DNA of 64,000 nt. Source: Pseudomonas sp. W4I3 (GTDB taxonomy: Bacteria; Pseudomonadota; Gammaproteobacteria; Pseudomonadales; Pseudomonadaceae). The notes under the pieces were generated by a model, which had not been told where the DNA came from, did not search any database, and worked only from the letters and a program-made list of their open reading frames with translations. The position numbers were made by a program, and so were the translations under genes. Shown here piece after piece: positions 1 through 10,552 of the stretch; the stretch's first letter is position 1, and the number at the start of each line of letters is the position of its first letter. The stretch is taken from assembly GCF_030816195.1 (NCBI RefSeq), contig NZ_JAUSXS010000001.1, positions 186,001-250,000 of the forward strand, in the 5' to 3' direction.

Positions 1-30
1 CGGTGGTCAGTGGGCCACCGCGTTAACGCC

Positions 31-2028
31 TTAGTCTTCCAGCAGCTCTTCAGCCTGGCCCAGGATGTTTTCCAGGGTGAAACCGAACTCTTCGAACAAG
101 GCTGGCGCCGGCGCCGACTCACCGTAGGTGGTCATGCCGATCACGCGGCCTTCCAGGCCTACGTACTTGTACCAGTAGTCGGCGTGGGCCGCTTCGATGG
201 CGATACGCGCGCTGACCTGCAACGGCAATACCGATTGCTTGTAACCGGCGTCCTGGGCTTCGAACACGCTGGTGCACGGCATGGACACAACGCGCACGTT
301 GCGGCCTTGCTCGGTCAGCTTGTCGTAGGCCTGAACGGTCAGGCCCACTTCGGAACCGGTGGAGATCAGGATCAGCTCCGGCTCGCCGATGCAGTCCTTG
401 AGCACGTAGCCGCCACGGCTGATGTCGGCGATCTGCGCGTCGGTACGCACCTGGTGCTGCAGGTTCTGACGCGAGAAGATCAGCGCCGAAGGGCCGTCCT
501 TGCGCTCGATAGCGTGCTTCCAGGCCACGGCGGATTCCACCGCGTCGGCAGGGCGCCAGCAATCCAGGTTCGGCGTGGTACGCAGGCTGGTCAGTTGCTC
601 GACCGGCTGGTGCGTCGGGCCGTCTTCGCCCAGGCCGATGGAGTCGTGGGTGTAGACATGGATCACGCGCTTCTTCATCAGCGCCGCCATACGTACCGCG
701 TTACGTGCATATTCCATGAACATCAGGAAGGTCGCGCCGTAAGGCACCAGGCCGCCGTGCAGGGACACGCCGTTCATGATGGCGCTCATGCCGAACTCGC
801 GCACGCCGTAGTACATGTAGTTGCCGCTGGCGTCTTCCGCCGACACGCCTTTGCAGCCTTTCCACAGGGTCAGGTTGGAACCGGCCAGGTCAGCCGAACC
901 GCCAAGGAACTCAGGCAGCAATGGGCCGAAGGCGTTCAGGGTGTTCTGGCTGGCTTTGCGGCTGGCGATGGTCTCGCCCTTGGCCGCGACTTCGGCGATA
1001 TAGGCCGAGGCTTTTTCCGAGAAATCGGCAGGCAGGTCACCGGCCAGACGACGCACCAGCTCGTTGGCCAGCTCAGGGAATTCGGCGGAATAGGCAGCGA
1101 AGCGCTGGTCCCACTCGGACTCGGCAGCCAGGCCTTTTTCCTTGGCGTCCCACTCGGCGTAGATGTCAGCCGGGATTTCGAACGGGCCGTGGTTCCACTT
1201 CAGCGCTTCGCGGGTCAGGGCGATTTCCGCATCACCCAGTGGGGCGCCGTGGCAGTCTTCCTTGCCTTGCTTGTTCGGCGAGCCGAAGCCGATGGTGGTC
1301 TTGCAGCAGATCAGGGTCGGCTGTGCGCTCTTGCGCGCGGTGTCGATGGCGATCTTGATCTCTTCCGGATCGTGGCCGTCGACGTTGCGGATCACCTGCC
1401 AGTTGTAGGCTTCGAAACGCTTGGGGGTGTCATCGGTGAACCAGCCTTCGACTTCGCCGTCGATGGAGATGCCGTTGTCATCGTAGAAGGCAATCAGCTT
1501 GCCCAGGCCCAGGGTGCCGGCCAGGGAGGCGACTTCGTGGGAAATGCCTTCCATCATGCAGCCATCGCCCAGGAAGACGTAGGTGTGGTGGTCGACGATG
1601 TCGTGGCCAGGGCGGTTGAACTGCGCGCCCAGGACTTTTTCAGCCAGCGCGAAGCCAACGGCGTTGGCCAGGCCTTGGCCCAGGGGACCGGTGGTGGTCT
1701 CGACGCCTGGGGTGTAGCCGAATTCCGGGTGGCCCGGGGTGCGGCTGTGCAACTGGCGGAAGCTCTTGAGGTCATCGATGGTGACGTCGTAGCCAGACAG
1801 GTGCAGCAGCGAATAGATCAGCATCGAGCCGTGGCCGTTGGACAGCACGAAGCGGTCACGGTCGGCGAACGACGGGTTGCTCGGGTTGTGCTTCAGGTAA
1901 TCACGCCAAAGTACCTCGGCGATATCCGCCATGCCCATCGGGGCACCGGGATGGCCGCTGTTGGCTTTTTGCACGGCATCCATGCTGAGGGCACGAATGG
2001 CGTTGGCACGCTCACGACGGCTGGGCAT
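31..2028 (-). CDS. tktA: Transketolase
   Basis: Thiamine-diphosphate enzyme of the non-oxidative pentose phosphate pathway that transfers two-carbon ketol units between sugar phosphates in the cytoplasm. The 665-residue product has the usual length. It opens with the family's substrate-binding stretch ([10 protein letters not shown]), carries the ThDP/Mg motif GDGCMMEG near residue 155, and has the central pyrimidine-domain region with [15 protein letters not shown]. The start is fixed by an AGGAGAT ribosome-binding site just upstream. The ArsR-type regulator gene and metK are divergent on the other side of a 258-bp intergenic region. A long opposite-strand open frame covers it completely and is a high-GC shadow. 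Confidence 0.98.
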   Translation of the reverse strand: MPSRRERANAIRALSMDAVQKANSGHPGAPMGMADIAEVLWRDYLKHNPSNPSFADRDRFVLSNGHGSMLIYSLLHLSGYDVTIDDLKSFRQLHSRTPGHPEFGYTPGVETTTGPLGQGLANAVGFALAEKVLGAQFNRPGHDIVDHHTYVFLGDGCMMEGISHEVASLAGTLGLGKLIAFYDDNGISIDGEVEGWFTDDTPKRFEAYNWQVIRNVDGHDPEEIKIAIDTARKSAQPTLICCKTTIGFGSPNKQGKEDCHGAPLGDAEIALTREALKWNHGPFEIPADIYAEWDAKEKGLAAESEWDQRFAAYSAEFPELANELVRRLAGDLPADFSEKASAYIAEVAAKGETIASRKASQNTLNAFGPLLPEFLGGSADLAGSNLTLWKGCKGVSAEDASGNYMYYGVREFGMSAIMNGVSLHGGLVPYGATFLMFMEYARNAVRMAALMKKRVIHVYTHDSIGLGEDGPTHQPVEQLTSLRTTPNLDCWRPADAVESAVAWKHAIERKDGPSALIFSRQNLQHQVRTDAQIADISRGGYVLKDCIGEPELILISTGSEVGLTVQAYDKLTEQGRNVRVVSMPCTSVFEAQDAGYKQSVLPLQVSARIAIEAAHADYWYKYVGLEGRVIGMTTYGESAPAPALFEEFGFTLENILGQAEELLED

Positions 2029-2221
2029 CGCTGATCTCCTGGGGGCTTGAATAAAGAAACGGAAAAAAGGACCGGCATTTTCCCTCAGCCACCGCCTGCG
2101 GGCAATGACAGATAGTCACTTGAGCGGTTTTTCCTGTGGTTTGCGCGCCAATCCTTTGCAGAATGCCCACGCGGGTTCGTCTAAAGGTTATAGCGGCTGC
2201 TTATAACTGCCACTTATCGAT

Positions 2222-2245
2222 CAATATCAAAACTTTTTGATATTG
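2222..2245. promoter_or_regulatory. Near-perfect palindrome, candidate operator of the ArsR-methyltransferase regulator
   Basis: Two 12-nt halves, CAATATCAAAAC and TTTTTGATATTG, are inverted repeats with one mismatched pair. The element is AT-rich in an otherwise GC-rich region. It ends 3 nt before a plausible -35 box, so bound protein would block the promoter. ArsR-family repressors typically bind such AT-rich dyads in front of their own gene; autoregulation here is inference. Confidence 0.55.
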
Positions 2246-2248
2246 GCC

Positions 2249-2277
2249 TTGCGGCGATTCCCACCCGTCACTAGACT
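2249..2277 (+). promoter_or_regulatory. Candidate promoter of the ArsR-methyltransferase/metK unit
   Basis: TTGCGG and TAGACT are separated by exactly 17 nt. The -10 box ends 9 nt before the regulator's ATG, so a transcript from here would be nearly leaderless. No clear Shine-Dalgarno sequence precedes that ATG. Prediction by eye only. Confidence 0.35.
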
Positions 2278-2286
2278 GCTGGCCTT

Positions 2287-3282
2287 ATGAACCTACCCGT
2301 GCCCTCACTGCGTCCTGACGACGGCGATGAACTGGCAGCCCTTTGCAAGGCTGCGGGTGACCCGTTGCGTCTGAACGTATTGCGCGCACTGGCCAATGAC
2401 TCTTTTGGTGTGCTGGAACTGGCGCAGATCTTCGCCATCGGCCAGTCCGGCATGAGCCATCACTTGAAGGTACTGGCCCAGGCCGACCTGGTGGCGACGC
2501 GCCGCGAAGGCAATGCGATTTTTTACCGTCGCGCCCTGCCCCACACCGAATTGCTTGGCGGCAAATTGCACGCCGCCCTGCTCGAAGAAGTGGACAACCT
2601 GGACTTGCCGAGCGACGTACAGTCGCGCGTCAGCCAGGTGCACGGGCAACGCGCCGCCGCCAGCCAGGATTTCTTCGCGCGGGTTGCCGAGAAATTTCGT
2701 GCCCAGCAAGACCTGATCGCCAGCCTGCCCCAGTACCGCGAAAGCGTGCTGGCACTGCTGGACAAGCTGAGCTTCAGTCAGGGGGCCACGGCCCTGGAAG
2801 TCGGCCCTGGCGACGGCGGTTTCCTGCCGGACCTGGCGCGACGCTTTGGCCAGGTCACCGCGCTGGACAACAGCCCTGCGATGCTTGAACTGGCGCGCCA
2901 GCTGTGCGAGCGCGAAGCGTTGGGCAACGTCCACCTGCAACTGGCCGACGCCCTGAGTGACACCAGCCTGCAGGCCGATTGCGTGGTGCTGAACATGGTC
3001 TTGCACCATTTTGCCGCTCCCGCCGACGCGCTCAAGCAAATGGCCGGGTTGCTGCATCCCGGCGGTAGCCTGCTGGTGACGGATTTATGCAGCCACAACC
3101 AGAATTGGGCCAAGGAGGCCTGCGGTGATCTCTGGTTGGGTTTTGAACAGGACGATTTGGCCCGTTGGGCCACCGCTGCGGGACTCGTTCCCGGGGAAAG
3201 CCTCTATGTAGGTTTACGTAATGGTTTCCAGATCCAGGTCCGCCATTTTCAGCGGCCGGCTGGCGACACTCACCATCGGTAA
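2287..3282 (+). CDS. ArsR-family regulator fused to a SAM-dependent methyltransferase
   Basis: The 331-residue protein joins two domains. Residues about 10-95 form a winged-helix ArsR/SmtB DNA-binding domain ([20 protein letters not shown] is the recognition region). Residues about 150-300 form a class I methyltransferase fold with the SAM-binding glycine motif [10 protein letters not shown] and a post-II NMVLHHF motif. No cysteine-rich metal site was seen, so a metal sensor is unlikely. The gene lies 19 bp upstream of metK on the same strand and is probably co-transcribed with it. This suggests a regulator that senses SAM or SAH and controls SAM synthesis, comparable in concept to the ArsR-type SahR regulators of the SAM cycle. 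Catalytic activity of the methyltransferase domain is uncertain. Confidence 0.85.
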   Translation: MNLPVPSLRPDDGDELAALCKAAGDPLRLNVLRALANDSFGVLELAQIFAIGQSGMSHHLKVLAQADLVATRREGNAIFYRRALPHTELLGGKLHAALLEEVDNLDLPSDVQSRVSQVHGQRAAASQDFFARVAEKFRAQQDLIASLPQYRESVLALLDKLSFSQGATALEVGPGDGGFLPDLARRFGQVTALDNSPAMLELARQLCEREALGNVHLQLADALSDTSLQADCVVLNMVLHHFAAPADALKQMAGLLHPGGSLLVTDLCSHNQNWAKEACGDLWLGFEQDDLARWATAAGLVPGESLYVGLRNGFQIQVRHFQRPAGDTHHR

Positions 3283-3301
3283 ATATCAGGAAAACATCGA
3301 G

Positions 3302-4492
3302 ATGAGCGAATACTCCCTTTTCACCTCCGAGTCCGTGTCTGAAGGGCATCCGGACAAAATCGCCGACCAGATTTCTGACGCGGTGCTGGACGCCATCATT
3401 GCTGAAGACAAGTTCGCCCGTGTGGCGTGCGAGACTCTGGTGAAAACGGGCGTGGCGATCATCGCCGGCGAAGTCACCACCACTGCCTGGGTCGACCTGG
3501 AGCAGATCGTACGTGACGTGATCACCGACATCGGCTACACCAGCTCCGACGTCGGCTTCGACGGCGCGACCTGCGGCGTGATGAACATCATCGGCAAGCA
3601 GTCCCCCGACATCAACCAGGGCGTCGACCGCGCCAAGCCTGAAGATCAAGGCGCTGGCGACCAGGGCCTGATGTTCGGCTACGCCAGCAACGAAACCGAC
3701 GTGCTGATGCCAGCGCCGATCACCTTCTCTCACCAGCTGGTGCAGCGTCAGGCCGAAGCGCGTAAATCCGGGCTGCTGCCATGGCTGCGCCCGGACGCCA
3801 AGTCCCAGGTCACCTGCCGCTACGAAGGCGGCAAAGTGGTGGGTATCGACGCCGTTGTTCTGTCTACCCAGCACAACCCGGACGTCTCCAACAAAGACCT
3901 GCGCGAAGGCGTGATGGAGCTGATCGTCAAGCACGTGCTGCCTGCCGAACTGCTGAGCAAGGACACCCAGTTCCACATCAACCCGACTGGCCAGTTCATC
4001 ATCGGCGGCCCGGTGGGCGACTGCGGCCTGACCGGCCGCAAGATCATCGTCGACAGCTACGGCGGCATGGCCCGGCACGGCGGTGGTGCGTTCTCCGGCA
4101 AGGACCCATCCAAGGTCGACCGTTCCGCCGCCTATGCCGGCCGTTACGTGGCCAAGAACATCGTCGCCGCCGGCCTGGCCGAGCGTTGCGAGATCCAGGT
4201 TTCCTACGCCATCGGCGTGGCCCAGCCTACTTCGATCTCGCTGAACACCTTCGGCACCGGCAAGATCAGCGATGACAAGATCGTCAAGCTGGTGCGTGAG
4301 ATCTTCGACCTGCGCCCTTACGCGATCACCACCATGCTCGACCTGCTGCACCCGATGTACCAGGAAACCGCAGCCTACGGCCACTTCGGTCGTACCCCTG
4401 CGCAGAAGACTGTCGGCGACGACACCTTCACCACCTTCACCTGGGAAAAAACCGACCGCGCCGACGACCTGCGTATCGCTGCCGGTCTGTAA
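3302..4492 (+). CDS. metK: S-adenosylmethionine synthetase
   Basis: Forms SAM from methionine and ATP in the cytoplasm. The 396-residue product begins [20 protein letters not shown], with the HPDK ATP/methionine-binding motif, and contains the family signatures [10 protein letters not shown] and [20 protein letters not shown] longer in-frame start upstream lies inside the preceding gene. The chosen ATG aligns with the family and follows an AGGAAAA sequence. It is probably co-transcribed with the ArsR-methyltransferase gene. A strong intrinsic terminator follows. Confidence 0.98.
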   Translation: MSEYSLFTSESVSEGHPDKIADQISDAVLDAIIAEDKFARVACETLVKTGVAIIAGEVTTTAWVDLEQIVRDVITDIGYTSSDVGFDGATCGVMNIIGKQSPDINQGVDRAKPEDQGAGDQGLMFGYASNETDVLMPAPITFSHQLVQRQAEARKSGLLPWLRPDAKSQVTCRYEGGKVVGIDAVVLSTQHNPDVSNKDLREGVMELIVKHVLPAELLSKDTQFHINPTGQFIIGGPVGDCGLTGRKIIVDSYGGMARHGGGAFSGKDPSKVDRSAAYAGRYVAKNIVAAGLAERCEIQVSYAIGVAQPTSISLNTFGTGKISDDKIVKLVREIFDLRPYAITTMLDLLHPMYQETAAYGHFGRTPAQKTVGDDTFTTFTWEKTDRADDLRIAAGL

Positions 4493-4508
4493 TCGCTCGT
4501 GGCTTGAG

Positions 4509-4542
4509 AAGCCCCGCCGGGTTCGCTCGGCGGGGCTTTTTT
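4509..4542 (+). terminator. Intrinsic terminator of metK
   Basis: An AAGCCCCGCCG stem pairs with CGGCGGGGCTT around a short GGTTCGCT loop and is followed by a run of T. It starts 17 nt after the metK stop. Confidence 0.9.
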
Positions 4543-4551
4543 ACGCGTTGA

Positions 4552-4710
4552 ATTCAAGCCAACAAAAGCTGCAACAAAATCGCTGAAACTCAAGCCGGAA
4601 TCGACGCGCGCCAACAAAAACAGCAGCCCCAGGCTGAAAATCACGACGCGGTGAAAGCGTTGGGCAGTCAGTTCAAGCAAGCAGAAACACCTGGTAAAAA
4701 GCCCCGCTGA
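4552..4710 (+). pseudogene. Short open stretch without a start codon, possible gene remnant
   Basis: Between the two terminators one frame stays open for 52 codons and reads as a hydrophilic, Gln/Ala/Lys-rich peptide ending in LGSQFKQAETPGKKPR and a stop. It has no ATG, GTG or TTG start and no ribosome-binding site, because it is preceded directly by a stop. Its stop lies inside a second terminator, as expected of a real gene end. It may be the 3' remnant of a small gene deleted at its 5' end. No family recognised. Confidence 0.25.
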
Positions 4711-4725
4711 GTCGGGGCTGTTTTG
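4696..4725 (+). terminator. Second intrinsic terminator
   Basis: AAAAAGCCCCG and CGGGGCT form a stem with a short loop, followed by GTTTTG. It separates the metK region from ligB and suggests that a transcribed unit once ended here. Confidence 0.7.
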
Positions 4726-4745
4726 TGGCGGTGCGGATCACTTAG

Positions 4746-6440
<1,695 letters not shown>

Positions 6441-6480
6441 ACCCGGCCCCACCCTCTGATTGCTACTCTGGAGCCCGTAT

Positions 6481-6876
6481 ATGAAATTGCTTGCCCCTCT
6501 TGCCTTACTGACTTTCGCAAGCTTCATGGCCACGCCGCTGCTGGCCGCCGACGAAACATCACCACTGACAGGCTGCGCTGCCAAGCGTCAAGCCATCAGC
6601 ACCCAGATCGAACAGGCCAAGGCCCATGGCAACAGCGCCCAACAAGCCGGCCTGGAAAAAGCCCTGAGCGAAGTCACCGCCAACTGCACTGACGCATCGC
6701 TGAAGAAAGAGCGCGAAAACAAGGTGCTGGACGCCAAGCACGAAGTCAGCCGCCGTCAGGCCGACCTCGACAAAGCCATGAAAAAAGGCGATGCGGACAA
6801 GATCAACAAGCGCAAGGACAAGCTCGCCGAATCGCGCAAGGAGTTGCAGGATGCGGTGGAAGAACTCGACCAGTAA
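6481..6876 (+). CDS. DUF1090 family periplasmic protein
   Basis: The 131-residue product has a cleavable signal peptide (about residues 1-22, ending in PLLAA). A charged, coiled-coil-like helical domain follows, rich in Lys, Glu, Ala and Gln, with two conserved cysteines in GCAAKRQ and ANCTD. This matches the YqjC/DUF1090 family, whose function is unknown. An upstream in-frame start would add seven residues before the signal peptide, so the second ATG was taken. It lies 40 bp after ligB and converges with the cytochrome gene. Confidence 0.85.
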   Translation: MKLLAPLALLTFASFMATPLLAADETSPLTGCAAKRQAISTQIEQAKAHGNSAQQAGLEKALSEVTANCTDASLKKERENKVLDAKHEVSRRQADLDKAMKKGDADKINKRKDKLAESRKELQDAVEELDQ

Positions 6877-6882
6877 AACCGG

Positions 6883-7332
6883 TCAGTGGTCCCGGAACTG
6901 CTTATGGCAAGCGCTGCAGGCATCTTCGACTTTCTGCATCGCAGGTTGAAGGTTGCTGGCCTTATAGGGCTGGGCCTGGCTGGCGATCACCAGTTCACCG
7001 GTGGCCGCCTCGAGGTCGCGGGCCATTTGCAGAAATTGCGCCTGCTTTTGCCACACCTCGTCCCGGGCACTGGTGTGGTCCTCTTCACGCACGCTCGGGA
7101 AGTGCTGCCAGGGTTGATGGGACAACGCGTCAAGCTTGACCGCGCCGTCGGCGAACCGGGCACCGTCGAAGGGGACGCGCCCGCGCAACATGCCGCCCAG
7201 GCCTTCACTGGTCTGGAGCATTTGCTTGAAGATCGCCTTACGCTGGCCCAAGGGGGAGTTGGGGTCGACACCGCCGCAGGCAGACAAGGCCAGGCAGGCC
7301 AGCATTACAACTGTCATATGTTTAAAAGTCAT
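6883..7332 (-). CDS. Lipoprotein cytochrome c of the c556/c' type
   Basis: The 149-residue product has a lipoprotein signal with lipobox LSAC (Cys19) and a single C-terminal haem-binding motif, CSACH, just before the end. Between them is a helical domain of about 110 residues, the layout of the cytochrome c'/c556 family (haem near the C-terminus of a four-helix bundle). It is probably a membrane-anchored periplasmic electron carrier. Partner unknown. Its stop is 6 bp from the convergent DUF1090 gene. Confidence 0.88.
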   Translation of the reverse strand: MTFKHMTVVMLACLALSACGGVDPNSPLGQRKAIFKQMLQTSEGLGGMLRGRVPFDGARFADGAVKLDALSHQPWQHFPSVREEDHTSARDEVWQKQAQFLQMARDLEAATGELVIASQAQPYKASNLQPAMQKVEDACSACHKQFRDH

Positions 7333-7460
7333 GGTGGCTCAGGGTCACGGAAAACGGTGGCCAGTATCCCCGCCTCGTCCGCAAAGACCAATAGCCCTAT
7401 TAATAATAAGGGTTGCCCGAGCGCGTTTAGGCACGGGCGATCGCTTCAGGAATTACGTGC

Positions 7461-8654
7461 ATGAATGTCAATTGGAAACCCTGGAGCCGCCTGGCGTGGG
7501 CTCTGCCGATGATCGCGCTGCTGGCCGGTTGCGACCTGGGCAAAGACGCTGGCAAAGAGACTGCCAAAGAAGAACCCGCCAAACCCCATGCCGTCGCCAC
7601 CTACGTGAGCGCTCCATGGGAAGCGTTGCCAGCCGTTTCCGACAGCGACTTGCTGGCGGGTTTCGAATCCTGGCGCAGTGCCTGTCAGCGCCTCAAAGCC
7701 GATCCGATCTGGGGTGCGACCTGCGCTGCGGCAGCCAGCGTACCGGGCGATGCCTTGGCGGTGCGCGGGTTCCTTAAGGAGCGCCTGGATGTCTTCGGCC
7801 TGCGTTCAGCCGACAACACACCGAACGGCCTGATCACCGGCTACTACGAGCCGGTCTACCCTGGCAGCCTGACCGAAACCGCCACCGCCCATGTGCCGGT
7901 GTACGGCGTGCCGGATGATCTGATTATCGTCAACCTGGAAGCCATCTATCCGGAGCTCAAGGGCAAGCGCCTGCGCGGCCGCCTGGAGGGCCGCGTACTC
8001 AAGCCGTATGACGATGCCAGCACCATCAACGGCCAGGGCTCTACCGCCAAGCCGATCGCCTGGCTGACCGATCCAATGGACCTGCAGTTCCTGCAGATAC
8101 AGGGCTCCGGGCGCATTCAACTGGCTGGTGGGCGTCAACTGCGCGTGGGTTATGGCGACCAGAACGGCTATCCCTACCGCCCTATCGGCCGCTGGCTGGT
8201 CGAGCAAGGCGAGCTGAAAAAAGAAGAGGTGAGCATGGGTGCCATCAGCGCCTGGGCCAAGGCACATCCGCAGCGCATTCCGGAACTGCTGGCGAGCAAC
8301 CCCAGCTATGTGTTCTTCAGCGCCCGCCCCGACAGTAATGAAGGGCCGCGCGGCTCGCTGAACGTGCCGTTGACGGCGGGTTACAGCGTGGCGGTGGACC
8401 GCAAGGTGATTCCGCTGGGGAGTTTGTTGTGGCTGTCGACCACCAAGCCTGACGGCTCAGCGATCACAAGACCCGTCGCAGCCCAGGACACCGGGGGCGC
8501 AATCACCGGCGAAGTGCGCGCAGACTTGTTCTGGGGCACGGGCACCGCAGCGGGCGAGTTGGCGGGGAACATGAAGCAACAGGGGCAGATCTGGATGTTG
8601 TGGCCCAAGGGTACGGCGCTGCCGCAAGTGCCGGATGCACCCAGCGGAACCTGA
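7461..8654 (+). CDS. mltA: Membrane-bound lytic murein transglycosylase A
   Basis: Cleaves peptidoglycan glycan strands to 1,6-anhydromuropeptides at the outer membrane. The 397-residue product has a lipobox (LLAGC, Cys24). The MltA domain includes GLITGYYEP, LQIQGSGRI and LRVGYGDQNGYPYRPIGR, and the 3D domain at the C-terminal end has AQDTGGAI and DLFWGTG with the catalytic aspartates. The length is normal. Confidence 0.96.
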   Translation: MNVNWKPWSRLAWALPMIALLAGCDLGKDAGKETAKEEPAKPHAVATYVSAPWEALPAVSDSDLLAGFESWRSACQRLKADPIWGATCAAAASVPGDALAVRGFLKERLDVFGLRSADNTPNGLITGYYEPVYPGSLTETATAHVPVYGVPDDLIIVNLEAIYPELKGKRLRGRLEGRVLKPYDDASTINGQGSTAKPIAWLTDPMDLQFLQIQGSGRIQLAGGRQLRVGYGDQNGYPYRPIGRWLVEQGELKKEEVSMGAISAWAKAHPQRIPELLASNPSYVFFSARPDSNEGPRGSLNVPLTAGYSVAVDRKVIPLGSLLWLSTTKPDGSAITRPVAAQDTGGAITGEVRADLFWGTGTAAGELAGNMKQQGQIWMLWPKGTALPQVPDAPSGT

Positions 8655-8672
8655 CAGACACTGAAGATCACA

Positions 8673-8702
8673 TGTGGGAGGGGGGCTTGCCCCCTCCCAC
8701 AG
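8673..8702. repeat. Single REP-like hairpin between convergent genes
   Basis: TGTGGGAGGGGGG and CCCCCTCCCACA form a near-perfect hairpin matching one half of the GTGGGAGGGGGCTTGCCCCC repeat family seen elsewhere in the window. It sits between the ends of mltA and the MAPEG gene and could act as a two-way terminator or mRNA stabiliser. Confidence 0.7.
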
Positions 8703-8718
8703 AGGTCTGCGTCAGGTT

Positions 8719-9105
8719 TCAGATCGAGACGAAGAAGAAGCTCGCAATCAGCGCCATCCCCACGGCCCAAACCAGCGAACGCAGCAGCGCCCAGTCCGCC
8801 AGGTAGCAAATGATGTACAGCAGGCGGCTGGTGATGAACAACACCGCCAGGACATTGATCGTCACCAACTCGGCCGTGCCGGCCAGGTGGGCGATGATCA
8901 CCGCTGCCGCAAAGGCCGGGGTGACTTCAAAGCTGTTGAGTTGCGCATTGTGGGCGCGCTTGGCAACGCCCTCGACCGTTTCCAGGAACGCGCGCGGGTC
9001 ATGGTTATTTCGCGGCCCGAACTTGCCTCCGCTGAACTTGGCCACACCGGTACACAGGTACGGCAGAAAAATTGCGATCAACACACACCAGAAAGCTACG
9101 GTCAT
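8719..9105 (-). CDS. MAPEG family integral membrane protein
   Basis: The 128-residue product has about four membrane segments and the MAPEG-type motif RAHNAQLNSFE with AHLAG. MAPEG proteins include glutathione-dependent transferases and peroxidases, but many bacterial members have no known substrate. The start codon lies at a Met followed by a hydrophobic helix. Convergent with mltA. Confidence 0.85.
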   Translation of the reverse strand: MTVAFWCVLIAIFLPYLCTGVAKFSGGKFGPRNNHDPRAFLETVEGVAKRAHNAQLNSFEVTPAFAAAVIIAHLAGTAELVTINVLAVLFITSRLLYIICYLADWALLRSLVWAVGMALIASFFFVSI

Positions 9106-9292
9106 CAGTCATTCCCTTTTAAGTTTTATCAAGGCAGTCAGAGCCTCACTACCCAAGTGCCGATCGGCGCGAACTCTCAAGCTATGAGCCGTCTTCGGCT
9201 GAAAGGTTCTTTCGCACAAGGGCACCTGTTTATACTAAACAATGTCTCGACGCACGCTGTGCGCCTACATTTCCCCGCCCCAAGGACCCCGG

Positions 9293-10552
9293 ATGCTTGA
9301 GCTTGTCGCCGCCTTTATTTGCCTCACCACCCTACTCACTTATGTCAATTTCCGTTTTATCGGCCTGCCGCCCACCATCGGCGTAATGGTCACTGCGCTG
9401 TTGTTTTCGCTGATCCTGCAAGGCCTCAGTTTTATCGGCTACCCTGGTCTGGAAGAGCGCATCCAGCAGTTGATCGGCCAGATCGATTTCGGCGATTTGC
9501 TGATGAACTGGATGCTCTCGTTCCTGCTGTTCGCCGGCGCGTTGCACGTCAACTTGAGCGACCTGCGCAGCTACCGCTGGCCGATCGGCCTGCTGGCGAC
9601 CTTTGGCGTATTGATCGCGACCGTGGTGATCGGCAGCCTGGCGTACTACATCTTCGCCCTGTTCGGCTGGCACGTGAGCTTCCTGTATTGCCTGCTGTTC
9701 GGCGCGCTGATCTCGCCGACCGACCCGATTGCGGTGCTTGGCGTGCTGCGTACCGCCAATGCCTCAAAACCGCTGAAAACCACCATCGTCGGTGAATCGC
9801 TGTTCAACGACGGCACGGCGGTAGTGGTATTTACCGTCCTGCTCGGCATCGCGCAGTTGGGTGAAACACCGACGGTGGGCGCCACGGCCATGCTGTTCGC
9901 CCATGAGGCGATTGGCGGCGTGGTGTTCGGTGGGCTGATCGGTTACCTCGTGTACCTGATGATCAAGAGCATCGAGCAATACCAGATCGAGGTCATGCTG
10001 ACGCTGGCGCTGGTGATCGGCGGCTCGGCGATGGCGACCGAACTGCATGTCTCGGCACCGATCGCGATGGTGGTGGCCGGGCTGATCATCGGCAACCTGG
10101 GCCGCAAGCTGGCGATGAACGACATGACTCGGCGCTATCTGGACGGTTTCTGGGAGTTGCTCGACGACATGCTCAACGCCCTGCTGTTTGCGCTGATCGG
10201 CATGGAACTGCTGCTGTTGCCGTTCAACTGGCTGCACGTACTGGCAGCCAGCTTGCTCGCCGTGGCAATCCTGCTGTCGCGCCTGCTGACCGTGGCCCCG
10301 GCGATCCTGCTGCTGCGGCGCTGGCGCACGGTACCCCGTGGCACCATCCGCATCCTGACCTGGGGCGGTTTGCGCGGCGGCGTCTCAGTCGCGCTGGCGC
10401 TGGCGTTGCCCCTGGGCCCGGAACGCGATCTGCTGCTGAGCATCACCTATATCGTGGTGCTCTCGTCGATCCTGCTCCAGGGCTTGAGCATCGGCAGGTT
10501 GGTCAAGCGCGTGACCCAGGGCGAAACCGAGACCACGCCCGCGACTCACTGA
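9293..10552 (+). CDS. Na+(K+)/H+ antiporter of the CPA1 family
   Basis: The 419-residue product is a polytopic membrane protein with about 12 segments. It carries the CPA1 signatures ISPTDPIAVLGVL and GESLFNDGTAVVVF (the Asp-containing transport core) and a conserved late segment WGGLRGGVSVALALALP. This supports Na+ or K+ export coupled to proton uptake at the inner membrane. An AAGGA ribosome-binding site supports this start over the one 51 nt upstream. The last 7 bp overlap the end of the convergent formate/nitrite-channel gene. Confidence 0.93.
   Translation: MLELVAAFICLTTLLTYVNFRFIGLPPTIGVMVTALLFSLILQGLSFIGYPGLEERIQQLIGQIDFGDLLMNWMLSFLLFAGALHVNLSDLRSYRWPIGLLATFGVLIATVVIGSLAYYIFALFGWHVSFLYCLLFGALISPTDPIAVLGVLRTANASKPLKTTIVGESLFNDGTAVVVFTVLLGIAQLGETPTVGATAMLFAHEAIGGVVFGGLIGYLVYLMIKSIEQYQIEVMLTLALVIGGSAMATELHVSAPIAMVVAGLIIGNLGRKLAMNDMTRRYLDGFWELLDDMLNALLFALIGMELLLLPFNWLHVLAASLLAVAILLSRLLTVAPAILLLRRWRTVPRGTIRILTWGGLRGGVSVALALALPLGPERDLLLSITYIVVLSSILLQGLSIGRLVKRVTQGETETTPATH

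Noticed and set aside
10..2034. 674-codon open frame on the plus strand opposite tktA
   Set aside because: It mirrors the transketolase gene codon for codon; the protein has no recognisable domain and is rich in Gly, Val, Gln and Ala as GC-rich shadows are.
3221..3301. Extended N-terminus of metK
   Set aside because: The extra 27 codons lie within the end of the preceding regulator gene and are absent from MetK proteins.
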